From Clostridium beijerinckii (GTDB taxonomy: Bacteria; Bacillota; Clostridia; Clostridiales; Clostridiaceae), in assembly GCA_003129525.1 (NCBI GenBank), contig CP029329.1, forward strand, positions 2,089,501-2,153,500: a stretch of 64,000 bases of DNA, given 5' to 3'. Position 1 is the stretch's first letter. Every line of letters starts with the position of its first letter. Below, piece by piece: positions 15,669 through 24,506 of the stretch. Under the pieces are notes generated by a model, which saw only the letters and a program-made list of their open reading frames with translations, had not been told where the DNA came from and did no database searches. Made by a program: the position numbers and the translations under genes.

Positions 15669-17570
15669 TTACTTCCAACAAGGTTCAGCATCAGAAGGCA
15701 TTCTGAAATCTCCTCTAGGACTTAAAGAAATACTTCCAACCTTTGGTCCATCAGGAAGAGCACTTCTCTTAAATTGTTGAGTGAAGAATCTAAACATAAA
15801 TTTATCTAACCATTTTTCTATTTCTTCCTCAGAATAATCATCTTTAAAAGCAATTTTAGCTAAGAAAAATATTCTTTCTTTTATAGAACCATGTTTTATA
15901 AAATGATATAAGAAGAAATCATGAAGTTCATAAGGGCCAACAATATCTTCTGTCTTTTGGGCTATCTCCCCATTTTTATCTTTAGGCAATAATTCGGGAC
16001 TAACAGGGGTATCTAATATATCCATAAGTGTATCGCGTACAACTTCAGTAGACTCGTTTTCAGCTACATATTTTACTAAATATCTAACTAGAGTCTTAGG
16101 TATAGAAGGATTTACAGAATACATTGACATATGGTCTCCATTATAAGTACACCAACCTAGAGCAAGCTCTGACAAATCACCGGTTCCTATTAAAAGCCCA
16201 TTTTCTTTATTAGCAAGATCCATTAATATTTGAGTTCTTTCTCTTGCTTGAACATTTTCATAAGTAACATCATGAATATTTTTATCATGACCAATATCTT
16301 CGAAATGTTGAAGACAAGCTTTGACTATATTTATTTCCCTAAGGTCTGTTCCAAGTTCTTTGCATAAATCAATGGCATTATTATAAGTTCTATCAGTTGT
16401 ACCAAAACCAGGCATAGTAATAGTCACTATATTCTTTTTATCTAAATTAAGTAATTCAAATGTTTTAACTATTACTAGTAATGCTAATGTTGAATCCAAC
16501 CCACCTGAAATTCCAATCACTGCTTTTTTTGATTTAGTATGTTCTAATCTCTTAGCGAGGCTTGCTGATTGTATATTGAATATTTCTTTACATCTTAGTT
16601 CTCTTTCTCTTTCGAAAGAAGGAACAAATGGATGTTTATCTATATATCTATCAAAATTTTTAATAGAAGTATCACTAAATTCAAAGTTAATTAGAGTAGG
16701 TTTTTTATTTATAGATTTAGATGAATCTCTAAAACTAAGATTTTTCATTCTTTCAGCTTTTAGTTTAAAAACATCAACTACAGAAGATATTACTTCATTA
16801 TCTCGTTGGAATCTATTGTTTTCTTTCAATAGTGAACCATTTTCACTTATTAGTAAATGACCACTAAATAATACATCAGTAGTAGATTCATGAACTCCAG
16901 CTGAAGAATATATGTAGCTACACATTGTTCTAGCACTTTGATTTGAGATAAGACTTTTTCTATAATCCATCTTACTTACGAGTTCGTTTGATGCTGAAAG
17001 ATTTCCAATTATATGAGCACCCATAAGAGAAAGATAAGAACTAGGTGGAATTGTTACCCATAAATCTTCACAAATTTCAACTCCGAAATTAGCAATGTTA
17101 GATGAAAAAATTAAATTTGTACCAAAAGGCACATCTTTTTGAAAAGGTAAGTCTATGATTTCATTTTCTATAGAAAGTCCTTCACTAAACCATCTTTTTT
17201 CATAAAATTCACTGTAATTTGGAAGATATGATTTGGGAACTATGCCTAAAACACTTCCTTTAAATAATAAAAAGGCACCATTATATAAAACACTGCCAGA
17301 AATAAGTGGCGCACCAACTGCAATTAAAATATCACTATCTCTAGTAGCATTTAAGATTTGATTAATACCATCTAAAGATTTATTTATTAAATATTCTTGT
17401 AAAAATAAATCCCCACAAGTATAAGACGTAATGCAGAGTTCAGGGAAAACTATAAATTTATTTCCCTTATCCCTAGCATCATTTATGCATAGTAGAATAT
17501 TTTCAACATTATAGTCAACATCAGCAACCCTAGTTTTAGGACAAGCAGAAGCAACTTTAATAAAATCCAT
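15669..17570 (-). CDS. nadE: NAD+ synthase, glutamine-dependent
   Basis: Last step of NAD synthesis: amidates nicotinic acid adenine dinucleotide with glutamine-derived ammonia. Residues 1-270 form a nitrilase-type glutaminase with Glu in FPELCIT, Lys in VPKSYLPNY and Cys in GVEICEDLW. Residues about 300-633 form the synthetase with the PP-loop ISGGLDSTL and the ATP/NaAD-contacting region GTGDLSELALGWCTYNGDHMSMY. Length 633 fits the two-domain form. GGAGTGATCAC ribosome site before ATG at 17570. Monocistronic and convergent with nothing; divergent from the NfeD gene. Confidence 0.95.
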   Translation of the reverse strand: MDFIKVASACPKTRVADVDYNVENILLCINDARDKGNKFIVFPELCITSYTCGDLFLQEYLINKSLDGINQILNATRDSDILIAVGAPLISGSVLYNGAFLLFKGSVLGIVPKSYLPNYSEFYEKRWFSEGLSIENEIIDLPFQKDVPFGTNLIFSSNIANFGVEICEDLWVTIPPSSYLSLMGAHIIGNLSASNELVSKMDYRKSLISNQSARTMCSYIYSSAGVHESTTDVLFSGHLLISENGSLLKENNRFQRDNEVISSVVDVFKLKAERMKNLSFRDSSKSINKKPTLINFEFSDTSIKNFDRYIDKHPFVPSFERERELRCKEIFNIQSASLAKRLEHTKSKKAVIGISGGLDSTLALLVIVKTFELLNLDKKNIVTITMPGFGTTDRTYNNAIDLCKELGTDLREINIVKACLQHFEDIGHDKNIHDVTYENVQARERTQILMDLANKENGLLIGTGDLSELALGWCTYNGDHMSMYSVNPSIPKTLVRYLVKYVAENESTEVVRDTLMDILDTPVSPELLPKDKNGEIAQKTEDIVGPYELHDFFLYHFIKHGSIKERIFFLAKIAFKDDYSEEEIEKWLDKFMFRFFTQQFKRSALPDGPKVGSISLSPRGDFRMPSDAEPCWK

Positions 17571-17783
17571 GTGATCACTCCTTATAATAAGATTTCATGT
17601 GAGTTTCTTTAGTAGGTTATATAGGTACAATATGGAACATTACAATAATTAAATGTTTTATAAATATATTTTAATATGTCTTAATAAGCAAAAATATATC
17701 CTAATTATTATAAACTAAATATAAATGAAATCAAAGTGGGACAAAAGTGGTATAAAATAACTTATATAAAAGTAAATAATACC

Positions 17784-17812
17784 TTGATAAATAATTAGAG
17801 ATGTTGTATAAT
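17784..17812 (+). promoter_or_regulatory. Sigma-A-type promoter for nfeD-SPFH
   Basis: TTGATA at 17784-17789 and TATAAT at 17807-17812 with a 17-nt spacer, 95 nt before the NfeD-like gene. The rest of the gap 17571-17783 is AT-rich without visible features. Confidence 0.75.
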
Positions 17813-17906
17813 AAAACTATGAGTTATAGCACTTTTATAATTAAGAGGAAATATATATACTAAAAGTAGAAAAAATCAGTATGATAATAATAAAGGGGGA
17901 GATTAG

Positions 17907-18329
17907 ATGGGAGGAGCAATATTTTGGTTAATTATTGCAATTTTTGCATTTGCAATAGATATTTTAACTAGTAATTTTTGTTTCATGTTGTTTTCAATTG
18001 GAGCTATTGTAGCTGCAATATGTGGAGCTTTGGGTATACCGTTTATGACTCAAATAATAATTTTTTCAATAATAAGTATAATATCATTATCAATTGGCTA
18101 TCCGTGGTTAAAGAAAAAATATAAGAATATGCATAAAAATACACCACTTATGGAAGAAACGTATATTGGCAAAATTATAGAGAGTGAAAAACAGATTATT
18201 AGCAAAGCTCAAGTTAAAGTTAATGGAGAATATTGGACTGTAATAAATGAAGGAGATGTGATTAATGTTGGTGAAAAGTTTATAATTACAGGAATTCAAG
18301 GTATAAAATTAAAAATAAAAAAAGTATAG
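17907..18329 (+). CDS. NfeD-like membrane protein
   Basis: A 140-residue protein: three or four hydrophobic segments in residues 1-70 and a C-terminal OB-fold-like soluble domain (ETYIGKIIES, VKVNGEYWTVINEGDVINVGEKFIITGIQGIKLKIKKV), the short NfeD form without protease domain. It is followed 12 nt later by an SPFH protein; this pairing is the usual NfeD/stomatin-like operon, thought to organise membrane microdomains. GGGGGAG ribosome site. Confidence 0.85.
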   Translation: MGGAIFWLIIAIFAFAIDILTSNFCFMLFSIGAIVAAICGALGIPFMTQIIIFSIISIISLSIGYPWLKKKYKNMHKNTPLMEETYIGKIIESEKQIISKAQVKVNGEYWTVINEGDVINVGEKFIITGIQGIKLKIKKV

Positions 18330-18341
18330 GGGGATTAGAAA

Positions 18342-19283
18342 ATGACTTTAATAATAGTTTTAGGCGTAATATTATTATTGGCTTTGGCAATAGTATTAGC
18401 ATCGATAAAAATTGTAAATACAGGTTATTTATGTGTTGTAGAAAGATTTGGACAATTTGACAAGGTATTAGAGCCTGGCTGGCATTTTATAATACCATTT
18501 GTAGATTTTGTTAGAAAAAGAGTTTCAACAAAACAACAAATATTAGATGTTCAACCACAATCAGTGATAACAAAGGACAATGTTAAAATTTTAGTAGATA
18601 ATGTTATCTTCTATAAATTATTAAATGCAAGAGATGCAGTGTATAACATAGAAGATTATAAATCGGGTATAGTATATTCAGCTACAACAAATATGAGAAA
18701 TATACTTGGTAATATGACATTAGATGAAATTTTATCAGGAAGAGATTCTATAAACCAAGATCTTTTAAGTATTATTGATGAAGTTACTGATGCATATGGT
18801 ATAAAAATACTTTCAGTAGAAATTAAAAATATAGTTCCACCAGATGAAATTCAACAAGCTATGGAAAAACAAATGAGAGCTGAAAGAGATAAGAGAGCTA
18901 TGATTCTTCAAGCAGAAGGTTTAAGACAATCTCAAATAGAAAAAGCAGAAGGAGAAAAACAAGCTAAAATATTATCAGCAGAGGCAGAGAAACAAGCTAA
19001 TATAAGAAGAGCAGAAGGTTTAAAAGAATCTCAATTATTAGAAGCAGAAGGTAAAGCAAATGCTATAGAACAAATAGCTATTGCAGAATCAGAAGCTATT
19101 AGAAAAGTAAATAAAGCTATTATTGAATCAGGTACAAATGAAACTGTTATAGCTTTAAAACAAGTTGAGGCTCTTGTAGAAATGTCTAAGAATCCAGCTA
19201 ATAAGCTTATATTACCAAATGAAACCCTATCATCTCTTGGAAGTATAGCTGCAATTGGAGAAATGATTAAGGGAAACAAATAA
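18342..19283 (+). CDS. SPFH/stomatin-like protein (QmcA type)
   Basis: Membrane-associated scaffold of 313 residues. One N-terminal membrane segment (1-25), then the SPFH domain (VVERFGQFDKVLEPGWHFIIPFVD, KILVDNVIFYKLLNARDAVYNIEDY), then a long coiled coil rich in AEGxxQ/KA repeats (about 190-255) ending near GNK. Partner of the NfeD-like protein just upstream. Terminator follows at 19294. Confidence 0.9.
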   Translation: MTLIIVLGVILLLALAIVLASIKIVNTGYLCVVERFGQFDKVLEPGWHFIIPFVDFVRKRVSTKQQILDVQPQSVITKDNVKILVDNVIFYKLLNARDAVYNIEDYKSGIVYSATTNMRNILGNMTLDEILSGRDSINQDLLSIIDEVTDAYGIKILSVEIKNIVPPDEIQQAMEKQMRAERDKRAMILQAEGLRQSQIEKAEGEKQAKILSAEAEKQANIRRAEGLKESQLLEAEGKANAIEQIAIAESEAIRKVNKAIIESGTNETVIALKQVEALVEMSKNPANKLILPNETLSSLGSIAAIGEMIKGNK

Positions 19284-19293
19284 TATAATATTG

Positions 19294-19335
19294 AAATTGG
19301 AGGGAACAGGGTGACTTGTTCTCTCTAATTTTTTA
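19294..19335 (+). terminator. Terminator after the SPFH gene
   Basis: ATTGGAGGGAACA pairs with TGTTCTCTCTAAT (with G-U pairs), followed by TTTTTT. Confidence 0.8.
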
Positions 19336-19399
19336 AAAGTAATGTTTAACATACTGGTTTTTATGGAATAAATATATTATATAAGATACAATATTACAA

Positions 19400-19466
19400 A
19401 AGAAACTCGACTATATGCACTTACTAAGTAAGTTTAAAGGGCAAAATGTAAAATGGACTTGGTATT
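19400..19466 (+). repeat. 73-nt repeat, partial and diverged
   Basis: GAAACTCGACT followed by CACTTACTAAGTAAG, like the first half of the intact repeat; the second half is replaced by GGGCAAAATGTAAAATGGAC, related to the 48-nt repeat. It lies between the SPFH gene and the EcsC-family gene. Confidence 0.45.
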
Positions 19467-19507
19467 TATAAAATATACCTAAGCAGTGGAGGGTAATATA
19501 AAGAAAT

Positions 19508-20314
19508 ATGAAAGATAAAGATTTTAAAGAAGAAAGAGTTATACTTAATCAAAAAAATAAGTTAATAAAAATGGAAAATAAGATTTTGAACAAAAAGGAA
19601 AATATTTATATAAAAAATAAGATATTGCCAATAAGAGAAAAACTAGAAGAAAAGATTCCGGCTAAGATGATGGATACATTTCAAAAAGCTTTTGAAAAAG
19701 GATTTTATTATGTTTTTGAAAAAGGAACTGGAATAATAGAAAAGAGTTATAATTCAGAGAAATTAAGAAATGAAGCTGATATAAATGAATATATATTATC
19801 TAAGCAAATAAATAATAAAAATATAAATAGAATAGATAAAAATGTAAGAAAAAGTGCATTTATAAACAAAGGTATAACAACTATAGAGGGAATAGGATTC
19901 GGAGCATTGGGAATAGGGCTTCCAGATATACCAGTTTTTATAGGGATAATCTTAAAAACTGTATACGAAATTTGTTTAAGTTATGGTTTTAATTATGATT
20001 CAGAAGAAGAGAGAGTTTTTATTTTAAATATAATTTGTGCAAGCGCAAATAAAACACCAGAAAGAATTATATATTCTAATGAAGCAGATAGAATTGGATA
20101 TAATATTGATAAGAATTTTCAGAGTATAGTAGACATGAATAAGATGGTAGAAGTAACTTCTATAAACCTATCTCAAAATATAATTTTATCTAAAGTTATA
20201 CAAGGGGTTCCTATTATTGGTGTATATGGTGGTATTTCAAATTACATCTTAATAAGAGATATAAGCGAAATAGCAAGTATAAAGTATAAAAAGAGAATGT
20301 TATCTAAATTGTAA
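19508..20314 (+). CDS. EcsC family protein
   Basis: A 268-residue protein with a charged N-terminal helix (1-60) and an EcsC-like core: the glycine-rich hydrophobic stretch TTIEGIGFGALGIGLPDIPVF near 125-145, GFNYDSEEERVFILNIIC, and a second hydrophobic stretch VIQGVPIIGVYGGISNYILIRDI near 235. Probably peripheral or inserted in the membrane. Function unknown; EcsC is named from the Bacillus ecs operon but there is no EcsAB transporter here. The GGAGGG site is about 12 nt ahead. Confidence 0.75.
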   Translation: MKDKDFKEERVILNQKNKLIKMENKILNKKENIYIKNKILPIREKLEEKIPAKMMDTFQKAFEKGFYYVFEKGTGIIEKSYNSEKLRNEADINEYILSKQINNKNINRIDKNVRKSAFINKGITTIEGIGFGALGIGLPDIPVFIGIILKTVYEICLSYGFNYDSEEERVFILNIICASANKTPERIIYSNEADRIGYNIDKNFQSIVDMNKMVEVTSINLSQNIILSKVIQGVPIIGVYGGISNYILIRDISEIASIKYKKRMLSKL

Positions 20315-20384
20315 TATAAAAAAGGAAATGAAGAAACATTATTTTGTTAACCATTGAGCATTTATAATTGATAATTAATCACAA

Positions 20385-20425
20385 AGCATAAGTATGATTT
20401 ACAATGTAGGTATCTATATGCGGTT
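20385..20425 (-). repeat. Isolated end of a long hairpin element
   Basis: CATAAGTATGATTT followed by GTAGGTATCTATA matches the terminal sequence of hairpin elements F and H (…GATTTTCAC…GGGTATCTATA). No partner arm is found nearby, so this is a solo terminus. Confidence 0.5.
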
Positions 20426-20491
20426 GAAATGATGATGAAAAAGTATTAATATATACTATACAGTATAAAAAAGATAATCTGGGGTGAAAAG

Positions 20492-21007
20492 ATGAAGAAG
20501 AAAAATATAATAATTTTAATACTATGTAGTATAATGTCTTTTTCTTTAATTGGTTGTAACATTAAAGATGATTATATAATTGAAACAAAAACAAATACTG
20601 ATGAAAAGCCATCAGGAGACAAGGTGAACGAAGTGTTTGATTCTGAAAAAATGACAGAGTTAATGGATAAATTAAAAACTACACCTAAAGAAGTTTCAGA
20701 TAAATTAGATGAAGTTGACAGTGATACAACAAGAACCATTAGAGAATTAAATGATAAAGCTGATGAATTGACTGATGCCTTAAATAATGCTGATTTTCAA
20801 GGTAAAAGTGAAGATATAAAGAAGCAATTTGATGATATATCAGATAAATTGGATGAATTAAAAAATAATGTTGATGATGTAAAAGATAGAGCAGATACAA
20901 TTAAAAATCCTATTGATGAAACTCAAGTTACAGATACTATAGATGAATTTACTTCACATATAGATAACTTACAAAGAGCCTTGGATAGAGCAACTTCAAC
21001 TAAATAA
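20492..21007 (+). CDS. Coiled-coil lipoprotein, unknown function
   Basis: A 171-residue lipoprotein: signal peptide with lipobox LIGC (Cys 22), then an acidic, Lys/Asp/Leu-rich sequence with heptad patterns from about residue 50 to the end (KLDEVDSD, LNDKADELTDALNNAD, DISDKLDELKNNVDDVKDRAD). Likely an extracellular helical rod tethered to the membrane. No family recognised. GGGGTGAAAAG ribosome site; terminator at 21020, so it stands alone. Confidence 0.8.
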   Translation: MKKKNIIILILCSIMSFSLIGCNIKDDYIIETKTNTDEKPSGDKVNEVFDSEKMTELMDKLKTTPKEVSDKLDEVDSDTTRTIRELNDKADELTDALNNADFQGKSEDIKKQFDDISDKLDELKNNVDDVKDRADTIKNPIDETQVTDTIDEFTSHIDNLQRALDRATSTK

Positions 21008-21019
21008 ATGATAAATGGT

Positions 21020-21060
21020 AAAATATCAATGTTCAATAATTGACCATTGATATTTTTTTG
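21020..21060 (+). terminator. Terminator after the coiled-coil lipoprotein
   Basis: AATATCAATG / CATTGATATT stem with the loop TTCAATAATTGAC, followed by TTTTTTTG. Confidence 0.85.
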
Positions 21061-21156
21061 TATACCCAAATTTGGTAATCAAAAAATACTTGATTTCTTT
21101 GCTTTAGTATGATAAAGTGATAAATAGAGAAAAGCATTTTTAGGAGGAGATAATTT

Positions 21157-21993
21157 ATGAAAATTAATACTTTAATAAAGAAAATAACGATAGTTGCTAT
21201 TATAGCTACGCTAGGAACAAGTTTAGTTGCATGTACAGGAACTACTCAAAATAAAGCTTCAGAAACAAAGACTACAGGAAGCACATTAGATAAAGATGAA
21301 TTAGTAGTAGGTTTAGATGATACTTTTGTTCCAATGGGATTTAAAGATGAAAGTGGAAAAATAGTTGGATTTGATGTAGAACTAGCAGATGCAGTTGCTA
21401 AAAAACTTAATAAAAAAATTAAATTCCAATCAATTGACTGGAGTATGAAAGAAACAGAATTAGCTAATGGAAATATAGATTTAATATGGAATGGATATTC
21501 AATTACTGATGAAAGAAAACAAAAAGTTGAATTTTCAAAACCGTACTTAAATAACACTCAAGTTATAGTAACATTAGCAGATTCCAATATAAAATCTAAA
21601 GCTGATTTAGCAGGGAAAAAAGTTGGTGCTCAAACTGGATCTACTGCAGTTGATGCTGTAGAAGAAGATGGAGACACAATAAAGGGTTTTGATGGCGGTA
21701 ATCTTGTTACATTTGAAGATAATAATTCTGCATTAATGGATTTAGAAGCAAAAAGATTAGATGCTATTGTTGTAGATGAAATTTTAGCTAGATATTATAT
21801 GAAAGCAAGAGGAACAGAAAAATATAAAATCCTAGATGAAAATTTCGGTAAAGAACAATATGGAGTAGGAATTAGAAAAGGTGATACTAAATTTGTAGAT
21901 GCTTTTAATAAAGCATTAGATGAAGCAATTGCTGATAAAACTGCTGGAGAAATATCTAAGAAGTGGTTTGAAGATGATATAATTGTTAAATAA
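21157..21993 (+). CDS. Amino acid ABC importer substrate-binding lipoprotein
   Basis: Family 3 (SBP_bac_3) binding protein, 278 residues, exported and lipid-anchored (lipobox LVAC, Cys about 26). Signature FVPMGFKDESGKIVGFDVELADAVAKKL near 50-75, and the RKQKVEFSKPY motif near 125. The sequence suggests a polar amino acid such as cystine or glutamine; I cannot pick. The permease follows after 190 nt containing a hairpin, a layout that usually gives more binding protein than permease. Confidence 0.9.
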   Translation: MKINTLIKKITIVAIIATLGTSLVACTGTTQNKASETKTTGSTLDKDELVVGLDDTFVPMGFKDESGKIVGFDVELADAVAKKLNKKIKFQSIDWSMKETELANGNIDLIWNGYSITDERKQKVEFSKPYLNNTQVIVTLADSNIKSKADLAGKKVGAQTGSTAVDAVEEDGDTIKGFDGGNLVTFEDNNSALMDLEAKRLDAIVVDEILARYYMKARGTEKYKILDENFGKEQYGVGIRKGDTKFVDAFNKALDEAIADKTAGEISKKWFEDDIIVK

Positions 21994-22030
21994 GATAGTT
22001 AAATTACTTAAATTTAGGCATATAAAATAA

Positions 22031-22105
22031 AATGACAAGTCAAAGATGCGATGTATATTTTGCATCAGATAAAATATAGTAGCATATTGACTTGCTGTTT
22101 TTAAA
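22031..22105 (+). terminator. Hairpin between binding protein and permease genes
   Basis: GACAAGTCAA at 22032 pairs with TTGACTTGC at 22088, followed by TGTTTTTAA; an inner stem GATGCGATG/GCATC lies inside. It looks like a partial terminator that lowers expression of the downstream permease and ATPase. The right half is a copy of the dispersed GACTTGTTATTTTT-like sequence. Confidence 0.65.
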
Positions 22106-22189
22106 ATTCTTAATAGATAGAATATTTGAAGTTTTTAATGGAATTTTGAATATTCATAATATGGAAACTACAAAGAGGAGGAAATGACC

Positions 22190-22831
22190 TTGACTTATAT
22201 TTTAGAAATAATGCCTCAAGTATTAGAGGGGCTTAAAGTCACATTAGAAATTTTTGCATTAACATTAATATTATCTATTCCACTGGGAATAGTAGTTGCT
22301 GTGATGAGAACATCTAAATTGCTAATAATAAGACAAATAAGTGGGATATATGTTCTTATAATGAGAGGTACTCCTTTATTGCTACAGATTATTATAATCT
22401 TTTTTGGATTGCCTATAGTTGGTATAACTTTTGATAGGTTTCCAGCTGCAATTTTAGCATTTACTTTGAATTACGGCGCTTACTTTGGGGAAATATTTAG
22501 ATCGGGAATAATGTCTATTGATGATGGACAAGTTGAAGGAGCTCAAGTTTTAGGTTTAAGCTCAAAAAATATATTTTTTAGAATTATACTTCCACAAGCA
22601 TTTAAAAGAGTTATTCCACCAGTTGCAAATGAAATAACAACTTTAGTGAAGGATACTTCTTTGGTTTATGTATTGGGATTAGATGAAATGCTAAAGATAG
22701 GAAAAATGGCTGCAAATAGAGATGTTTCATTAATGCCACTTTTAATAGTTGGAGTTGTATACTTAATAGTAATAGCAATTCTTAGCCAAGTATTAAAGAA
22801 AATTGAAGAAAAATATGACTATTATAAGTAA
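22190..22831 (+). CDS. Amino acid ABC importer permease
   Basis: HisM/GlnP-type membrane protein of 213-215 residues with four or five membrane segments; motif RGTPLLLQIIIIFFGLP near 60-77 and the EAA loop EGAQVLGLSSKNIFFRIILPQA near 125-145. I choose TTG at 22190: AGGAGGA is 8 nt ahead, while the in-frame ATG at 22184 is only 3 nt from the ribosome site. Partner of the binding protein upstream and ATPase downstream. Confidence 0.88.
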   Translation: MTYILEIMPQVLEGLKVTLEIFALTLILSIPLGIVVAVMRTSKLLIIRQISGIYVLIMRGTPLLLQIIIIFFGLPIVGITFDRFPAAILAFTLNYGAYFGEIFRSGIMSIDDGQVEGAQVLGLSSKNIFFRIILPQAFKRVIPPVANEITTLVKDTSLVYVLGLDEMLKIGKMAANRDVSLMPLLIVGVVYLIVIAILSQVLKKIEEKYDYYK

Positions 22832-22917
22832 GCACATTAAAAAATAGTGGATTAGTACACTTGCGTAGTTGATCTGTTATGTTATTTATTTTATGTGATT
22901 AGTGTGGAGGAATGTAT

Positions 22918-23601
22918 ATGCTTAAAGTTAACAATATAAAAAAGAAATTTGGGGATACAGAAGTCTTAAAAGGTGTTAATCTTGAAATAAAACAAGGTGA
23001 AATATTAGTTGTTGTAGGTCATTCAGGTGGTGGAAAAACTACATTACTTAGATGTGTAAATGCATTAGAACACTGTGATGAAGGCGACATAGAAGTAAAC
23101 GGAAAAATTCTATGCAAGGATGGAAAGTATGTAGAGAAAAAAAGTCTCAAAGAAATAAGAAAAGACATAGGACTAGTATTTCAAAATTTTAACTTGTTTC
23201 CACATATGACTGTTTTAGAGAATTTAATAGAAGCACCTCAAAGAGTATTTGGATGGACAAAGGAAGAAGCAATTAAAAAGGCGGAAGAAACTCTTGGATT
23301 TTTAGATTTATTAGAAAAAAAGGATAATTATCCTTTTGAATTATCTGGTGGACAAAAGCAAAGAGTTGCTATTGGTAGAGCACTAGTGTTAGAACCTAAA
23401 ATAATGTGTTTTGATGAACCAACTTCTGCATTAGACCCAGGACTCACTGGAGAAGTTGCAAATTTAATAAAGAGTTTAAGTGTAAAAGGTATGAGCATGA
23501 TGATTATAACTCATGATATGGATTTTGCTAAAAAAGTAGCGGATAGAATAGTTTCTATGAATGCAGGAAAACTTCAAGATGGTTTGATTTTTGAAGATTA
23601 G
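22918..23601 (+). CDS. Amino acid ABC importer ATP-binding protein
   Basis: GlnQ/HisP-like ATPase, 227 residues: Walker A GHSGGGKTT, Q-loop FQNFNLFPHMTV, signature LSGGQKQR, Walker B IMCFDEPTSALDP, H-loop ITHD. The NLFPHMTVLEN text is typical of polar amino acid transporters. The ATG at 22918 is 7 nt from GGAGG; the in-frame ATG at 22912 is too close. Last gene of the importer. Confidence 0.9.
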   Translation: MLKVNNIKKKFGDTEVLKGVNLEIKQGEILVVVGHSGGGKTTLLRCVNALEHCDEGDIEVNGKILCKDGKYVEKKSLKEIRKDIGLVFQNFNLFPHMTVLENLIEAPQRVFGWTKEEAIKKAEETLGFLDLLEKKDNYPFELSGGQKQRVAIGRALVLEPKIMCFDEPTSALDPGLTGEVANLIKSLSVKGMSMMIITHDMDFAKKVADRIVSMNAGKLQDGLIFED

Positions 23602-23822
23602 GCATTTGAAGTCTTTTGAATTATAACTGTTTATTCTTAAACATTAGAAAACTGTTTCTCCTTCCTTATTTGGAATAATTTATGTTGAAATTTAAGAGGA
23701 AATATGGTAATGTAAAGGAGTAACATAATTCAAGATTTAATCAATACTGTACATTCGCCTCTGTTTCAGAGATTGGGTCAAGTATCGGGTTATATCTTTG
23801 AAAAAAAAGGGAGGATTTTATA

Positions 23823-23990
23823 ATGGATGATAGAACTCTAGTATGCAAAGATTGTGGAAAGGAATTTATTTTCACAGCAGGAGAACAAGAATTTTACAAG
23901 GAAAAAGGATTTGAAAATGATCCTGTTAGATGTCCTGATTGTAGAAGAGCTAGAAAGCAAGAAAGAAACAATAGAAATTACGACAGATAG
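23823..23990 (+). CDS. Small zinc-ribbon protein (55 residues)
   Basis: Two CxxC knuckles (C8-x2-C11 and C37-x2-C40) with FxFTAGEQEFYxEKGF between them, the pattern of the small probable zinc-ribbon family of Firmicutes; it ends in a basic tail RRARKQERNNRNYDR. The spacing suggests binding of one zinc ion; function unknown. Very strong GGGAGGA ribosome site 8 nt ahead, and its own terminator 9 nt after the stop. A longer frame on the same strand is an artefact that overlaps it. Confidence 0.85.
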   Translation: MDDRTLVCKDCGKEFIFTAGEQEFYKEKGFENDPVRCPDCRRARKQERNNRNYDR

Positions 23991-23998
23991 TAACCTAG

Positions 23999-24034
23999 AA
24001 GGTCATAAGATTAATCTTATGGCCTTTTCTTTTT
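23999..24034 (+). terminator. Terminator after the zinc-ribbon gene
   Basis: AAGGTCATAAGAT / ATCTTATGGCCTT stem with a two-nt loop, followed by TTCTTTTT. Confidence 0.9.
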
Positions 24035-24040
24035 ATATAA

Positions 24041-24250
24041 AGTGAAACTTGGTTCAGGTGGGGTTTGATCCCCATCTGAATCTTAGTTGAACTTATACCC
24101 ACAAGGGGCACCTCGTCCAGGAGCGTGCAGCCGTTATCTCCCAGTTAAGCAGAGAACCTAAATCTATGATTTAGTGTGAATCGCTTACTCCTCTGACTTT
24201 AGGAAGAGGAGTTTCATATAGAGGGCGTCTTACGGATGCTAGCTATCGGA
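24041..24250 (+). ncRNA. Conserved structured RNA candidate, copy R2
   Basis: Shares the R1 blocks in order: ACTTATACCCACAAGGGGCAC, GTCCAGGAGC, GCAGCCGTTATCTC, GTCTTACGGAT and CTAGCTATCGGA. Upstream is a clear hairpin CAGGTGGGG / CCCCATCTG (24055-24078), also present in R3. The variable loop between TTATCTC and GTCTTA holds a complete 73-nt repeat. The downstream AAAAAAG is not a T-tract, and the purL promoter starts 230 nt further on, so it is probably an independent RNA rather than a purL leader. Rfam and ISfinder searches would settle whether it is a known RNA or mobile-element end. Confidence 0.6.
24143..24215 (-). repeat. 73-nt repeat inside the R2 RNA loop
   Basis: Starts AGTTAAGCAGAGAACC and ends GGAGTTTC on the plus strand, 73 nt like the intact copies; the middle TGATTTAGTGTGAATCGCTTACT is conserved, and the arm near the end has changed to form CTCCTCT/AGAGGAG. 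In R1 the same place holds only a short hairpin loop. Confidence 0.75.
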
Positions 24251-24479
24251 AAAAAGAAAACTTTTCAGTTTTAAATATTTTATTTTACCGTTTATTGGTA
24301 TTGTACTTGGCGTTTCGGGAAAGATATTCAGTATATATAAATATTAGTTGAATTCATTGATTTGAACATATAAGAAGTTTTACATAATTACATATTCGCA
24401 AAACACGAATTATAAAAGAAAAATATACATATAAAATCCGGGAATATATGAAATAAATGAAAAAATAACACGATATGAG

Positions 24480-24506
24480 TTGACATCATACGTGTTAAGT
24501 GATAAT
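24480..24506 (+). promoter_or_regulatory. Probable purL promoter
   Basis: TTGACA at 24480-24485 and GATAAT at 24501-24506 (15-nt spacer) or TAATCT two nt later (17-nt spacer), about 110 nt before purL. A stem AACACG…TATGA / TCATA…CGTGTT spans the -35 region (24468-24497), a possible operator. I do not see the conserved core of a purine riboswitch. Confidence 0.5.

Noticed and set aside
23854..24045. 63-codon frame
   Set aside because: It is the wrong frame of the zinc-ribbon gene at 23823-23990 and runs through that gene's terminator.
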